Both the position numbers and the translations under genes were made by a program. A DNA stretch of 64,000 nucleotides from an uncultured Anaerolineae bacterium (GTDB lineage: Bacteria; Chloroflexota; Anaerolineae; Aggregatilineales; Phototrophicaceae): contig CALDYP010000012.1 in the NCBI GenBank assembly GCA_937944445.1, positions 1 to 64,000 of the forward strand, in the 5' to 3' direction. The notes under the pieces were generated by a model. It ran no database searches, was not told the origin of the DNA, and worked only from the letters and a program-made list of their open reading frames with translations. Below, in pieces: positions 1 to 10,970 of the stretch (its first letter is position 1; the number at the start of each line of letters is the position of its first letter).

Positions 1-1634
<1,634 letters not shown>

Positions 1635-1742
1635 TATTTTTATTGATCCCTTTCTTTCTTACCTGTTACACTACTCAAGCAGACTTTTGATAAGTTTGTT
1701 ACTTGTGATTTTTTGACTCTCTTCTCATTTCGATTTTTAATT

Positions 1743-1859
<117 letters not shown>

Positions 1860-1999
1860 TCATCTTACCTCTTCATCCCCCTGCCTCGTTTGCGTTATAA
1901 GCAGGGTCGTCAATAAGCTTCCTCAACTGTCTTAAGCTTCTACCCTTGACCCTCATCCAACTTCAAGCTTTCTAGACATCAAAATTTTATATTTCGCGT

Positions 2000-2005
2000 T
2001 ATAGT
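2000..2005 (+). promoter_or_regulatory. Candidate -10 box (TATAGT) for the first S41 protease gene
   Basis: TATAGT lies in an AT-rich stretch 40 bases ahead of the chosen GTG start, with no good -35 hexamer at 16-18 bases. Its position overlaps a possible upstream GTG at 2004, which argues against using that codon as the start. Confidence 0.35.
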
Positions 2006-2045
2006 GAGAACTAACCAAATTGCAGCTAGTTTTGGAGAGTTCCCT

Positions 2046-4115
2046 GTGCGCTATCGTTCGATTGCGGTTTTGTTGTTTGCTAGTTTGTTTGCTGTATCGG
2101 TTTGGGCAATCAACGAAGACCCCGGCACACCCGCGCCGACGCCGACGCTGTCGCCCGCCCAAGCCACCCCAGCGCCGATCGAGGTCGGTTTTACCGCCAA
2201 CGTCATCAACGACGAGGGCGGCCCGGTGTTGATCCGTGGGGTGCTGCCCATCACCAACATCAACGTGAAGCGCGCCACGATGCGCCCTGTCATCATCCTT
2301 GAAGATCAAGTGAACTTCGTCGCGCGCAATTTTGAGGGCAAGATTGCCAAAGAAAGCCAAGTGTTGGCCTTTTTCACGAGCGATTTTTTTGCCGCTGCGC
2401 CTGTCGGATATGAGCTGAACCTGCCTGCGATGCCGCGCGGCACATTCCTCGACGTCGATCAAAATGGTCAGCCAGACCCCGGCGTTCAGATCTTCCAGAT
2501 CGGCTATTGGGATGACCGCTTCGGCCAAATTTACCTGAACGACAAAGAGATCTACGCATGGTCAACCGCCTACAGCAGCGCCCGCGCCGATGAAGACCCG
2601 CGCCGCATGGGCGAGCTGATCGGCGGTAAGTTGATCGTGTTCGCCGCGGAACCCGGGCAGGGCTTCCCGTCTGGCTTTGGCGAGGACGGCCTGCTCTTCA
2701 CTGCGGATGACCCGATCGTGACGCTGCCGGTGGGCTACTCGGTGGTCAACCTCGACACAAACCCCTTTACCTTTGACCGCGCGCGTGAGCAGGTGATCAA
2801 CCTGATCGAGCCGGACTCGCTGGTGCTGGACGACTTCTCGATGATGAACTACCTAGAAGCGTTTGACGCACTGATCGACAAGGCGCGGATCGGCTATTCG
2901 TTCACCGAGTACAAAGGCATCGACTGGGACGCAATCGCCGCGCAGATGCGCCCATTGTTCGAGGAAGCCGAACGCAGCCGCGACCGTCTCGCCTACTTCC
3001 GCGCGCTTGACGAACTCGTGATGCTCATCCCTGATGGCCATGTGGCCGCATATGGCTCGCCGTTGGTGGTGCAGGCGCGGCGGCAGCCGGTGGCGGGCAG
3101 CGTAGGGATGAACCTGCGCGAGCTGACCGATGGGCGCATCCTCGTCAACTTTGTGTTGGAGAACGGCCCCGCTCAGCGCGCCGGGATCCGTGTGGGCGCG
3201 GAGGTCATCGCTATCAACAACGTGCCGATTCAAGACTACCTGCGCACGGTGCGCCCGGCAACTGGCCCCTTCAGCAACGATGAGATGCTGCGGCTGGCGC
3301 AGGTGGCGTATGCGGCCCGCTTCCCGCTGAACACAACTGCCATCGTCACCTATCGCAACCCCGGCATGCCCGAACAGACCGCGCGGATGAGCGTCATCGA
3401 GGACAACTTTTCGCTGGCGTATGGGCAGGCGCTGCAAAACGGCACGCTGAACAGCTCGCAGTTTGCCGCGCCAGTGGAGTTCTCGTTCACGCGCAGCGGC
3501 GTGGGCGTCGTCAAGGTGAACACTTTCGATGGCAACGAGGCGCTGATCGTCTCAAGCTGGCACTTCTTCCTTGAGACGGCCAACCAGATCGGCTCGCCGG
3601 GGATCGTGATCGACCTGCGCAGCAACAGCGGCGGCTTCTCGTTCATCGCCAACCGACTGGCCGCCACGCTCTACGACGGCGAGGTAGAGCTTTACACGAC
3701 TGAGAGTTTTAACCGCGCTATTGGCGAGTTTTACGTCAGCCCGTTGGGGGTGGAGCGGCTGAAGAAAGACGAGGACGCGCCGACCTATCGCGGGCGCGTG
3801 GCCGTGTTGGTGGGGCCGGGCTGCGCCAGCGCCTGTGAGTTCTTCGCCTATGCGCTGACGCGCGAGGGGCGCTCGACGGTCATCGGCCAACATGGGACGT
3901 ATGCCATCGGCGGCGGCTGGTCGCCGACCTTCATGCCAGATGGCATCCGCTTCGCGCTGCCGACCAATCGCAAGTTTGACGCGGCGGGCAACATCGTCGT
4001 GGAGGGCGTCGGCATCCAGCCAGACATCCGCGTGCCGGTGACTGAGAGCAACTTCGCCAGCAGCGATGATGTGGTGTTGCAGCGCGCGTTGGACTTCATC
4101 GCCACCGGTCGTTAA
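2046..4115 (+). CDS. Secreted S41-family (tricorn/IRBP-like) serine peptidase
   Basis: The product is 689 aa with an N-terminal signal peptide ending near VWA. The GTG at 2046 is chosen because GGAGAG at 2034-2039 sits 6 bases upstream and the signal peptide then begins properly; an in-frame GTG at 2004 would overlap a -10 box. A Thr/Pro-rich stretch follows the signal. DGH (H332) sits before a PDZ-like segment (GPAQRAGIRVGAEVIAINN), and then the S41 core with GPGCASACEFFAYAL, where S595 is the expected nucleophile. The Lys of the CtpA Ser-Lys dyad is not seen in the usual GKG context, so a tricorn-type Ser-His-Glu arrangement is inferred. It is a close paralogue of the protein at 6379-8718. 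Substrates are unknown. Confidence 0.88.
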   Translation: MRYRSIAVLLFASLFAVSVWAINEDPGTPAPTPTLSPAQATPAPIEVGFTANVINDEGGPVLIRGVLPITNINVKRATMRPVIILEDQVNFVARNFEGKIAKESQVLAFFTSDFFAAAPVGYELNLPAMPRGTFLDVDQNGQPDPGVQIFQIGYWDDRFGQIYLNDKEIYAWSTAYSSARADEDPRRMGELIGGKLIVFAAEPGQGFPSGFGEDGLLFTADDPIVTLPVGYSVVNLDTNPFTFDRAREQVINLIEPDSLVLDDFSMMNYLEAFDALIDKARIGYSFTEYKGIDWDAIAAQMRPLFEEAERSRDRLAYFRALDELVMLIPDGHVAAYGSPLVVQARRQPVAGSVGMNLRELTDGRILVNFVLENGPAQRAGIRVGAEVIAINNVPIQDYLRTVRPATGPFSNDEMLRLAQVAYAARFPLNTTAIVTYRNPGMPEQTARMSVIEDNFSLAYGQALQNGTLNSSQFAAPVEFSFTRSGVGVVKVNTFDGNEALIVSSWHFFLETANQIGSPGIVIDLRSNSGGFSFIANRLAATLYDGEVELYTTESFNRAIGEFYVSPLGVERLKKDEDAPTYRGRVAVLVGPGCASACEFFAYALTREGRSTVIGQHGTYAIGGGWSPTFMPDGIRFALPTNRKFDAAGNIVVEGVGIQPDIRVPVTESNFASSDDVVLQRALDFIATGR

Positions 4116-4140
4116 GCACGGCGGAACCTGCTAAGATGAG

Positions 4141-4171
4141 TGCGCATTCCCTGCGGGGGTGCGCATTTTTT
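4141..4171 (+). terminator. Rho-independent terminator after the first S41 gene
   Basis: TGCGCATTCCC and GGGGGTGCGCA form an 11-bp stem (two G-T pairs) with a 3-base TGC loop, followed directly by six T. It starts 25 bases after the stop codon at 4115 and ends 22 bases before the next start, so the downstream glycosyltransferase probably needs its own promoter or readthrough. Confidence 0.85.
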
Positions 4172-4193
4172 GTTGTGAAGAGGTGGGGCCGTC

Positions 4194-6317
4194 ATGACGA
4201 GTTCGACACAGGCACAGCGCCGCAGCGGCTGGCGCTGGTGGGGGCCGCTGCTAGCGATCTTGGCGCTGGCTTTTGCGCTTCGCCTGAGCAAGCTGGCGGA
4301 GCAGGCGATCTGGTGGGATGAGGCGTGGTCGATCTTGCTCGCCGAGCAGAGCCTGCCAGACATCACGCGCACGATCGCCTTTGATGCCCATCCGCCGCTC
4401 TACCAGTGGGTGATGCATTTTTGGATCCGCGCGGTGGGCATCAGCGAGCTAGCGGCGCGCTATCTGTCGGTCTTGGCGGGGGTGGCGACCGTGGCGCTGA
4501 GCGTGGCGCTGGCGCGTCGCCTCACGCGCAGCCGTCATGCGGCGCTGGCAGCCGGCATGGTGACGGCGCTCTCGCTCGTCGGCATCGACTGGTCACAAGA
4601 GGCGCGTATGTACGCTGTGGGCGCGCTGTGGGCGGCGGCGGTGGTGTACGCCTACGCGCGCCTGCTGGATCGTCCCTCATGGCGTTGGGCGGCTGCGCTG
4701 GCCCTTGCCGCGGCCTGTGCCCCCCTGACGCAATACCTCGCGGGGTTTGCCGTGGTGGCAGTCAGTTTGCACGCCCTGCTGACCCAGCGCACGGGGGCGT
4801 TTTGGCGGCGGTGGCTGCTGGCGATGAGCGCCGCCGCCCTTCCGGTGGGCGCGTGGCTGCTCTACGCGCTGACGCTGGCAACGCGCACCCCACGCCCGAC
4901 CGACGCCGACTTGATCTACCCGCTGCAGCTGTGGTGGGCGACGCTCGTGAACGGCACATCCGCCCACATTGAGCAGTACGATTTGCCCGCGCTGATCTTG
5001 GCGGGGCTGGTGCTGGCGGGCGGTCTGATCGGGCTGATCCAGCGGCGGCGCGGCGCGCTGCTAGCGCTGATCTTGGTGGGGCTGCCGCCGCTCTTCTACT
5101 GGGCTGTGAACTTTGCGCTGGTGCTGCCCTTGACAGATCGCTACTACGCGCTGATGGCCCCGACCGCCCTCGTGGGGGTGGTTGTGTGCCTGTATGCGCT
5201 GGCGCAGGCGCGCGCGGCGCGCGGCGTGGTGCTGGTGGCAGGGGCCGCGCTGGGGATGTTCGCGCTGTTGGCCGTCTGGCGCGATTGGGACAGCCGCCGC
5301 CTGCAAGACGATTACGCGACGCTGATGCAAGCGGTTGACCTGCTGGCGGAGCCGGGCGATACGATCTTCTTCATCAGCGGCGAGCGCTACCCGCTCGTGC
5401 TCTACCCCCTGCGCAAGCTCTACTTCCCCGACCCGACGCCCTACCGCCTGCACGGCGTGCCCGCAGGCGACGACTGGAGGCCGATCCTCGAGCACCTCAC
5501 CGCCAACGTTGACCGCGCGTGGCTGGTGTTCGTGGAGCGTTCGCTGGGCGACCGCGACGGCGCGCGTGAGGCTTTCCTGCGGCGCGCCTACCGCGTTGAA
5601 GCGGAAGTGGCCATTGAGCACAACGGCTACGCCCTGCTGACGCGCCTTGACGCGCCGACTTACCCCGATCTGACGGTGACGCTGCCGCCTACAGTGCGCG
5701 CGCTGCGGCCCCCCGATGCGGTGCGCGTGGGCGTGCCCGCGGGAACCACAGCGACGCTCAGCGTGGGCGATGTGACGCTGCAACGGGTCACGCCCGCCCG
5801 CTGGGAGGTGGTCTCGTTCCCGATTTACGCCAGCTACCCCAACGGCGACTACTCGCTGACAGTGGGTGGGCAGCGCTTCCCGCTGCGGGTGACGCACGCG
5901 CAGCCGCCCTATGCGTTGGGCGCGCCGCTGGCCGACTTTGGCGCGCTGCGGCTGCACAGCGCAGCCGTCGTTGACCTCTATCAGCCGTGGCAGGGGCTGC
6001 GCCTGCGCCTGCTGTGGGAAGCCCCCGCGCCAACTGACGCGCCGATCAACGTGTTCGTGCACGTCGTCGGGCCGTGGAACCCGGCTGCGGGCAGCCCGCT
6101 GTGGGGCCAGCACGACGGCCCGCCGGTCGAGACGCCGCTGGGGCAGTGGCCGGCCGGCAGGGCCGCCGCCGAGACGCGCACTATCTACCTGCCGACGCTG
6201 CCGCCCGGCCAATATGAGCTGCGGGTGGGGCTTTACAACTGGCAGACGGGCGAGCGCCTGCGCCTGCCAGACGGCCAAGACAGCCTGCTGCTGCGCGCGT
6301 GGGCTGAGGCCCCTTGA
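4194..6317 (+). CDS. GT39/PMT-like polytopic membrane glycosyltransferase
   Basis: This 707-aa protein has about ten hydrophobic segments in its first 400 residues. Near the N-terminus are WWDEAWS and, about 25 residues later, FDAHPPLYQW; this acidic-residue-plus-HPP pattern is typical of the first extracytoplasmic loop of GT39/ArnT/PMT-type enzymes that use polyprenyl-phosphate sugars. The C-terminal 300 residues are soluble, beta-rich and probably extracytoplasmic. ATG at 4194 is preceded by a purine-rich GAAGAGGTGGGG. It lies between two paralogous secreted S41 proteases, suggesting a role in envelope protein or lipid glycosylation; acceptor and donor cannot be told from sequence. Confidence 0.85.
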   Translation: MTSSTQAQRRSGWRWWGPLLAILALAFALRLSKLAEQAIWWDEAWSILLAEQSLPDITRTIAFDAHPPLYQWVMHFWIRAVGISELAARYLSVLAGVATVALSVALARRLTRSRHAALAAGMVTALSLVGIDWSQEARMYAVGALWAAAVVYAYARLLDRPSWRWAAALALAAACAPLTQYLAGFAVVAVSLHALLTQRTGAFWRRWLLAMSAAALPVGAWLLYALTLATRTPRPTDADLIYPLQLWWATLVNGTSAHIEQYDLPALILAGLVLAGGLIGLIQRRRGALLALILVGLPPLFYWAVNFALVLPLTDRYYALMAPTALVGVVVCLYALAQARAARGVVLVAGAALGMFALLAVWRDWDSRRLQDDYATLMQAVDLLAEPGDTIFFISGERYPLVLYPLRKLYFPDPTPYRLHGVPAGDDWRPILEHLTANVDRAWLVFVERSLGDRDGAREAFLRRAYRVEAEVAIEHNGYALLTRLDAPTYPDLTVTLPPTVRALRPPDAVRVGVPAGTTATLSVGDVTLQRVTPARWEVVSFPIYASYPNGDYSLTVGGQRFPLRVTHAQPPYALGAPLADFGALRLHSAAVVDLYQPWQGLRLRLLWEAPAPTDAPINVFVHVVGPWNPAAGSPLWGQHDGPPVETPLGQWPAGRAAAETRTIYLPTLPPGQYELRVGLYNWQTGERLRLPDGQDSLLLRAWAEAP

Positions 6318-6378
6318 TTGCTTCTATTCCATCCTGTAGTACACTATAAACAGACTCACGTAACACTTAGGGGCTTTT

Positions 6379-8718
6379 ATGTTAAAGAACCGTTTGTTTG
6401 TGTTGGCAGTGGCCCTGCTGGTGATGCTGCCTGCTGTATGGGCCGTCGATGAAGACCGTGACACCCCGACGGCGGTGATCGTCAACGATGAGGGGGGCGT
6501 GCAGCGCATCACGGGCATCCTGCCGCTGCGCAACCCGAACATCAAAATCTACACCGTTGACCCCGTCATCATCCTTGAGGATCAAGTGAACTTCGTCAGC
6601 CGCGACATCCTTGCCGAGCTGCCCGCCGCGTCGCAGGTGTTCGCGCGCCTGCTGAACGATTTCTACGCGGAGGGCGACGTGGAGTACGAGCTGCTGCTGC
6701 CAATTGCGCCGCAAGGGACACTGCTCGACCTCAACTTTGACGACCGCGAGGACGTGGGCGTGCAGGTCTATCAGGTTGCCCACTGGGACAACCGCTACGG
6801 CGACGCCTTCCTCGACATCCGCGACGCTTACGGCTGGTCAGGCGCGTACAGCTCAGTCGCGGTAGCAGAAGACCCGCGCAAGCTGGGCGAGATCACCGGC
6901 GGCAAGCTCGTCCTCTTCGCGCCCGACGATCAGCAGACGATCGCCAGCGGCTTCGGCGAGGATGGCCTGCTCTTCACCGCGGATGACCCGCAGATGCGCA
7001 TCCCCGCCGGCTGGAGCATCCTGAACCTCGATGCCGAGCCATTCACGCTCGATCGCTCGAACAACGTCGTCGTGGACTTGATCGAACCGAAAGAGGCCAT
7101 CCCGCCCGACTTCAGCGGGCTGAGCTTCACGGAAGCGTTCGACGCGCTGATCGAGTGGGGCAAGCAGCGCTACGCCTTCACCGAGTTCAACGGCACGGAC
7201 TGGGACGCGCTGAGCGAGCAGTTCCGCCCGCGCTTCGTCGAAGCCGACACCAACGGCGACGTGCAGGCCTATGAGATCGCCATCGACGAGCTGGCCAAGT
7301 CGATCCCGGATGGGCACGTCTCAGCCGTGTCGGCCACGTCCAACGCGCTGGAGCAGCAGAGCATCGCCGGTGGGCTGGGGTTTGCCCTGCGCGAGCTGAG
7401 CGATGGGCGCGTGCTGGTGAACTTCGTCCTGCCCGGCAGCCCCGCCGACCAAGCCGGCATCGTCTTCGGCGCAGAGGTGACAGCCATCAACGGCCAGCCG
7501 ATTGATGACGCGATCGCCGCGGTGAACAGCGTGAACGGCCCCTACAGCAACCCCGACATTGAGCGGTTGGATCAAGTGCGCTTCGTGACGCGCTTTCCGC
7601 TCGGCGTGGATGTGGAAGTGACGTTCGTCAACCCCGGCGAGGCTGAGCAGACCGTGACGCTGACGACGGTCAACGAGCGCGACAGCCTGCGCTTCTCGCG
7701 GCAGTTCGTCTACGGCCAAGCGATCGCCACGGTCAAAAGCCCGCTGGAGTTCCAGTTCCTGCCGAGCGGCTACGGCTACGTGTCGGTGAACGACTTCTTC
7801 GGCAACGAGATGCTGATGATCAAAACGTGGGAGTTCTTCCTCGACGCGGCCAACGCGCTGGGGACGCCCGGCATCATCATCGACCTGCGCACGAACGGCG
7901 GCGGCTTCACCTTCATCGGCAACCGCATCGCCTCTTACCTCTACGATGAAGAGATCGTGCTGGGTTACAACGCCAGCTTCAACGAGTTCTTGGGCGAGTT
8001 CTACTTTGACCCGCGCTTCCCGGAGCGCATCCAGCCCGAGTTCAACGAGGCGCGGCGCTATCGTGGGCCGGTGGTCGTGCTGGTCGGGCCGGGCTGCGCC
8101 AGCGCCTGCGAGTTCTTCGCCTACGCGCTGACCCGCAGCGAGCGTTCCGCGGTCGTTGGTCAATACGGCACGAACAGCATCGGCGGCGGCGTGGAAGAGA
8201 TCCCTATGCCTGCGGGCATCACCTTCCGCATCCCGAGCGTGCGCCCGATTGACCCCGACGGCAACATCTACGTCGAGGGCACGGGCATCCAGCCGACGGT
8301 GGTCGTCCCTGTGACAGAGGAGAACATGGCCACGACAGATGACATCGTGCTCGAGGCGGCCATCGCCTACCTAGACGATCTGATCGCCAGCCAGCAGCCC
8401 GTGTTCGAGGCGGTGGAGGCGGGCAGCATCAGCGTCGGCGAGACGGTTGAGCTGAGCATCGGCGTCGGCGAACGGGTCTACGTGGACTTCAACACGGGCG
8501 CGGGCGGCGTGGTCAACATCGTGATCGAGTCCGAGATTGGCGCGTTCGTCAACATCCTGTCGCCTGATGGCGACGTGCTGGCCGACGGCACAAGCCCCGC
8601 GGATCCCGGTTGGGAAGAGCTGGAACTGCCGCCAGATTTCGACCTCGTGCTGGAGATTCGCACCGCCGAGGACGCCTTCAGCGGCACATTCACGCTGACC
8701 ATCGAGCCGATCGAGTAG
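6379..8718 (+). CDS. Secreted S41-family serine peptidase with C-terminal beta domain
   Basis: The 779-aa product starts with a clear signal peptide (LLVMLPAVWA). It aligns along its length with the protein at 2046-4115: the ED(R/P)-T start of the mature chain, the VIVNDEGG block, DGH (H313), a PDZ-like segment with SPADQAGIVFGAEVTAINGQ, and the nucleophile context GPGCASACEFFAYAL (S575). It has roughly 90 extra C-terminal residues, beta-rich and acidic, resembling a PPC-type secretion-associated domain. As in the paralogue, the CtpA-type Lys is absent. AGGGG lies about 7 bases ahead of the ATG. The gene ends six bases before a large palindromic repeat and converges on the ligase gene at 8786. 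Confidence 0.88.
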   Translation: MLKNRLFVLAVALLVMLPAVWAVDEDRDTPTAVIVNDEGGVQRITGILPLRNPNIKIYTVDPVIILEDQVNFVSRDILAELPAASQVFARLLNDFYAEGDVEYELLLPIAPQGTLLDLNFDDREDVGVQVYQVAHWDNRYGDAFLDIRDAYGWSGAYSSVAVAEDPRKLGEITGGKLVLFAPDDQQTIASGFGEDGLLFTADDPQMRIPAGWSILNLDAEPFTLDRSNNVVVDLIEPKEAIPPDFSGLSFTEAFDALIEWGKQRYAFTEFNGTDWDALSEQFRPRFVEADTNGDVQAYEIAIDELAKSIPDGHVSAVSATSNALEQQSIAGGLGFALRELSDGRVLVNFVLPGSPADQAGIVFGAEVTAINGQPIDDAIAAVNSVNGPYSNPDIERLDQVRFVTRFPLGVDVEVTFVNPGEAEQTVTLTTVNERDSLRFSRQFVYGQAIATVKSPLEFQFLPSGYGYVSVNDFFGNEMLMIKTWEFFLDAANALGTPGIIIDLRTNGGGFTFIGNRIASYLYDEEIVLGYNASFNEFLGEFYFDPRFPERIQPEFNEARRYRGPVVVLVGPGCASACEFFAYALTRSERSAVVGQYGTNSIGGGVEEIPMPAGITFRIPSVRPIDPDGNIYVEGTGIQPTVVVPVTEENMATTDDIVLEAAIAYLDDLIASQQPVFEAVEAGSISVGETVELSIGVGERVYVDFNTGAGGVVNIVIESEIGAFVNILSPDGDVLADGTSPADPGWEELELPPDFDLVLEIRTAEDAFSGTFTLTIEPIE

Positions 8719-8723
8719 GGCGG

Positions 8724-8772
8724 CCTCATCCCTCAACCCCTTCTCCCGCGGGAGAAGGGGCTGGGGATGAGG
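8724..8772. repeat. Dispersed palindromic repeat, family A (simple form)
   Basis: A near-perfect 49-bp palindrome: the arm CCTCATCCCTCAACCCCTTC continues into TCCC, then GC, and returns as GGGAGAAGGGGCTGGGGATG plus AGG. It sits between two convergent genes. It has no T tract, so termination from the hairpin alone is uncertain. Copies of the same arms occur at 26785, 31625, 38453, 42522, 46373 and 58074. Confidence 0.9.
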
Positions 8773-8785
8773 GGACGCGACTACG

Positions 8786-9988
8786 TCACGCGAGGCTGCG
8801 CTCGTCTTTGACGGTGCGCTCGTTGCCAATCGTGCCTTTTGGAACTGTCACCACCTCATCGATCCGCAGGCGGATGGCCTGCTGCGCCAGCACCTTGAGC
8901 TTCTCGGCGATTTCAGCGGCTTGGGACTCATCGCTCAGTTCGACGCGCACGGTCACAACGTCCTTGTGATCGGCGGAGCGGGTGATGACCGCTTGAATGG
9001 CGGTGATGACCGGGAAGGCCACCGTGGCGGCGCGCAGTTGGTTCGGGTGCAAGAACATCCCGCGCACTTTGATCGCCTCGCCGCTGCGCCCGAACAGGCC
9101 GAGCAGGTGCTGCTGGCCGTTCACCAGCTCTGGTGACAGCGCGCCGAGGTCGCCCGTGCCGAAGCGGATCAGCGGGTAGGCCTTGTTGAAGGTCGTAGCG
9201 ACGATCTCGCCGGTGCTGCCCGGCTCCACGTCTTGGCCGGTCTGTGGGTCGACGATTTGCAGGTACATCAGCGGCATGATGCGAAAGCCAGTTGTACCGC
9301 TGATGGTGTAGCCGATGAAGCCCAAGTCGGCGGTTCCATAGGCCGAGGTCGTCTTCATCCCGTATTGGCCTTCAAAGCGCGCCTGCTGCGAGGGCAGGTA
9401 CGGCTCGGCGCTAAAGAGGGCTTTCTTGAGCGGGTTGGCCTCGGGCGCGATGCCCATGCTCTCCATCTTGTCGAGGATCTGCATCAGGTAGCTGGGCTGG
9501 CCGACGAAGCCGTTCACCTTGAGCGCCATCGTCATCATGATCTGCAAGTCGGTGTTGCCCGGCCCAGTCGGGATGACCGTCGCGCCCACCCCGCGCAGCC
9601 CCTCATCGAGCAGCAGGCCGGCCGGCGTCAGGTGGTACATGAAAGTGTTCAGCACGCGGTCGCCGCGCCCAAAGCCGACGGCCTTCAGCGGCTCCAGCGC
9701 CAGCGTTGGGTCTTCCGCGGGCGGCTGGGGGTCGTAGATCGGCCCCGGTGAGATGTAGATGCGCGGCAGGTCGGCGGGGTCAATCGTCAGGAAGCCGCCA
9801 AAGGGCGGGTTCTGCGCGTGGATTTCAACCAGTGCGTCCTTGCTCAAAACGGGGATCTTCGACAGGTCGGCGGCGGTCTGAATGTCCGCGGGGGTCACGC
9901 CGGCCTTGTCGAGCTGCGCTTTGATGGATGGGGCGTGCGCGTAAGCGTGGGCGACAACCTCGCGGATTTTTGCGTCAAAGTCGATCAT
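8786..9988 (-). CDS. PaaK-like (phenylacetate-CoA ligase family) adenylate-forming protein
   Basis: The 400-aa product has the overall PaaK organisation: an N-terminal helical part (IPVLSKDAL), the YGTADLGFIGYT segment corresponding to adenylation motif A5, and RFGTGDLG corresponding to A7. The usual phosphate-binding loop SSGTTGKPT is replaced by SPGPIYDPQPP, so catalysis by the textbook mechanism is uncertain. ATG at 9988 is chosen because AAAGGA lies 8 bases upstream and the family N-terminus begins there. It is the last gene of the liv-type operon, 68 bases after livF. It may activate the imported carboxylic acid, or have a binding role; the substrate is unknown. Confidence 0.8.
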   Translation of the reverse strand: MIDFDAKIREVVAHAYAHAPSIKAQLDKAGVTPADIQTAADLSKIPVLSKDALVEIHAQNPPFGGFLTIDPADLPRIYISPGPIYDPQPPAEDPTLALEPLKAVGFGRGDRVLNTFMYHLTPAGLLLDEGLRGVGATVIPTGPGNTDLQIMMTMALKVNGFVGQPSYLMQILDKMESMGIAPEANPLKKALFSAEPYLPSQQARFEGQYGMKTTSAYGTADLGFIGYTISGTTGFRIMPLMYLQIVDPQTGQDVEPGSTGEIVATTFNKAYPLIRFGTGDLGALSPELVNGQQHLLGLFGRSGEAIKVRGMFLHPNQLRAATVAFPVITAIQAVITRSADHKDVVTVRVELSDESQAAEIAEKLKVLAQQAIRLRIDEVVTVPKGTIGNERTVKDERSLA

Positions 9989-10056
9989 GGGCTGTCCTTT
10001 CCGTTGGCGATTAGCAATAAGAAGGGCGCTTGATGCGCCCAACTGTTGATCTGAGC

Positions 10057-10905
10057 TTAACCCAACCAGCGTTTGCGGCGCTTGTAGTGTTTCACTTCTT
10101 TGTAGCTCTTGCGCTCGCCAAGCTGGTTGAGGCCGAGGTAAAACTCTTTGATGTCCTCGTTCTCGCGGAGCTGCTCACCCGGGCCGTCCAACACGACGCG
10201 CCCGTTTTCCATCACATAACCGTAATCAGCCACGGCCAATGCCGCCCGCGCGTTCTGCTCCACCAGCAGCACGCTCACCCCCTCGCCAGTGTTGATCTCT
10301 TTTATGATGTTGAAGATCTCTTCTACCAGCATCGGGGCAAGGCCGAGCGACGGCTCATCCAGCATCATGATCTGTGGGTGGGCCATCAGCGCGCGGCCGA
10401 TGACCATCATCTGCCCTTCGCCGCCAGAGAGGTAGCCGCTGGTGCGGTTGGCCAGATCCTTCAGCCGCGGGAAGTAGTGGAACACGCGCTCAAGGTCGTG
10501 TTTGTACTCTCGGCCGCCTTTGTACGTCATGCTGCCGAGGCGCAGGTTCTCTTCAACCGTGAGGTGGCGGAACATCGGACGGCCTTCGATCACTTGGACG
10601 ATGCCGCGCCGCACGATGTCCTCAGCAGACAGTTGGTCGATCCGTTCCGTGCCGAGGGTGATGCTGCCGCGGGTGATCTCGCCGACTTCCGCGCGCAGCA
10701 GGCCGCTGATCGCTTTCAGCGTGGTGGACTTGCCTGCGCCGTTTGGCCCAAGCAAGGACACGATCTGCCCGGGTTCCACCGTGATAGAGACGCCGCGCAG
10801 CACGAGGATCACGCTGTTGTAAACCACTTCAATGTTGTTGACGTGCAGCGCTGCACGGCCTTCGATTTTGGGCTTTTCTTGAACAACCTCGTGAGCCGCT
10901 TGCAT
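10057..10905 (-). CDS. livF: Branched-chain amino acid-type ABC transporter ATPase (LivF-like)
   Basis: The 282-aa protein has an ABC ATPase domain with Walker A GPNGAGKST, signature YLSGGEGQMM, Walker B IMMLDEPSLGLAP and the switch His region. The variant VIEGRPMFRHLTVEENL downstream of the Q loop is typical of LivF. A 20-residue N-terminal extension precedes the domain and a basic tail (HYKRRKRWLG) ends the protein. It should pair with LivG to power the LivH-LivM permease. It follows livK after 65 bases that hold a hairpin, consistent with lower expression than the binding protein. Confidence 0.92.
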   Translation of the reverse strand: MQAAHEVVQEKPKIEGRAALHVNNIEVVYNSVILVLRGVSITVEPGQIVSLLGPNGAGKSTTLKAISGLLRAEVGEITRGSITLGTERIDQLSAEDIVRRGIVQVIEGRPMFRHLTVEENLRLGSMTYKGGREYKHDLERVFHYFPRLKDLANRTSGYLSGGEGQMMVIGRALMAHPQIMMLDEPSLGLAPMLVEEIFNIIKEINTGEGVSVLLVEQNARAALAVADYGYVMENGRVVLDGPGEQLRENEDIKEFYLGLNQLGERKSYKEVKHYKRRKRWLG

Positions 10906-10928
10906 AGGGGATCAATCCTGAGCTAAAG

Positions 10929-10956
10929 GGCAGGGGCCAGCTGGCCAGCCCCTGCC
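10929..10956 (-). promoter_or_regulatory. Intercistronic hairpin between livK and livF
   Basis: GGCAGGGGC at 10929-10937 pairs perfectly with GCCCCTGCC at 10948-10956. In the transcript it lies 14 bases after the livK stop codon and is followed by only three T residues, so it looks like an mRNA-stabilising or attenuating hairpin and not a full terminator. This fits the common need for excess binding protein. Confidence 0.55.
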
Positions 10957-10970
10957 AGACTTGTAACGAG

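Noticed and set aside
1879-1906. CCCTGC/GCAGGG stem after 5S rRNA as rRNA operon terminator
   Set aside because: Only 6 bp with a 16-base loop and no following T tract; not strong enough to report as a terminator.
5061-6278. Long open frame on the minus strand opposite the GT39-like gene
   Set aside because: Composition is Arg/His/Gln-rich with no family features, and the plus-strand frame encodes a recognisable membrane protein. It is a by-product of high GC third positions.
8724-8772. Family A palindrome as a simple Rho-independent terminator
   Set aside because: The stem is strong but neither strand has a T tract after it, and copies also occur in leaders and between tandem genes, so it is listed as a repeat.
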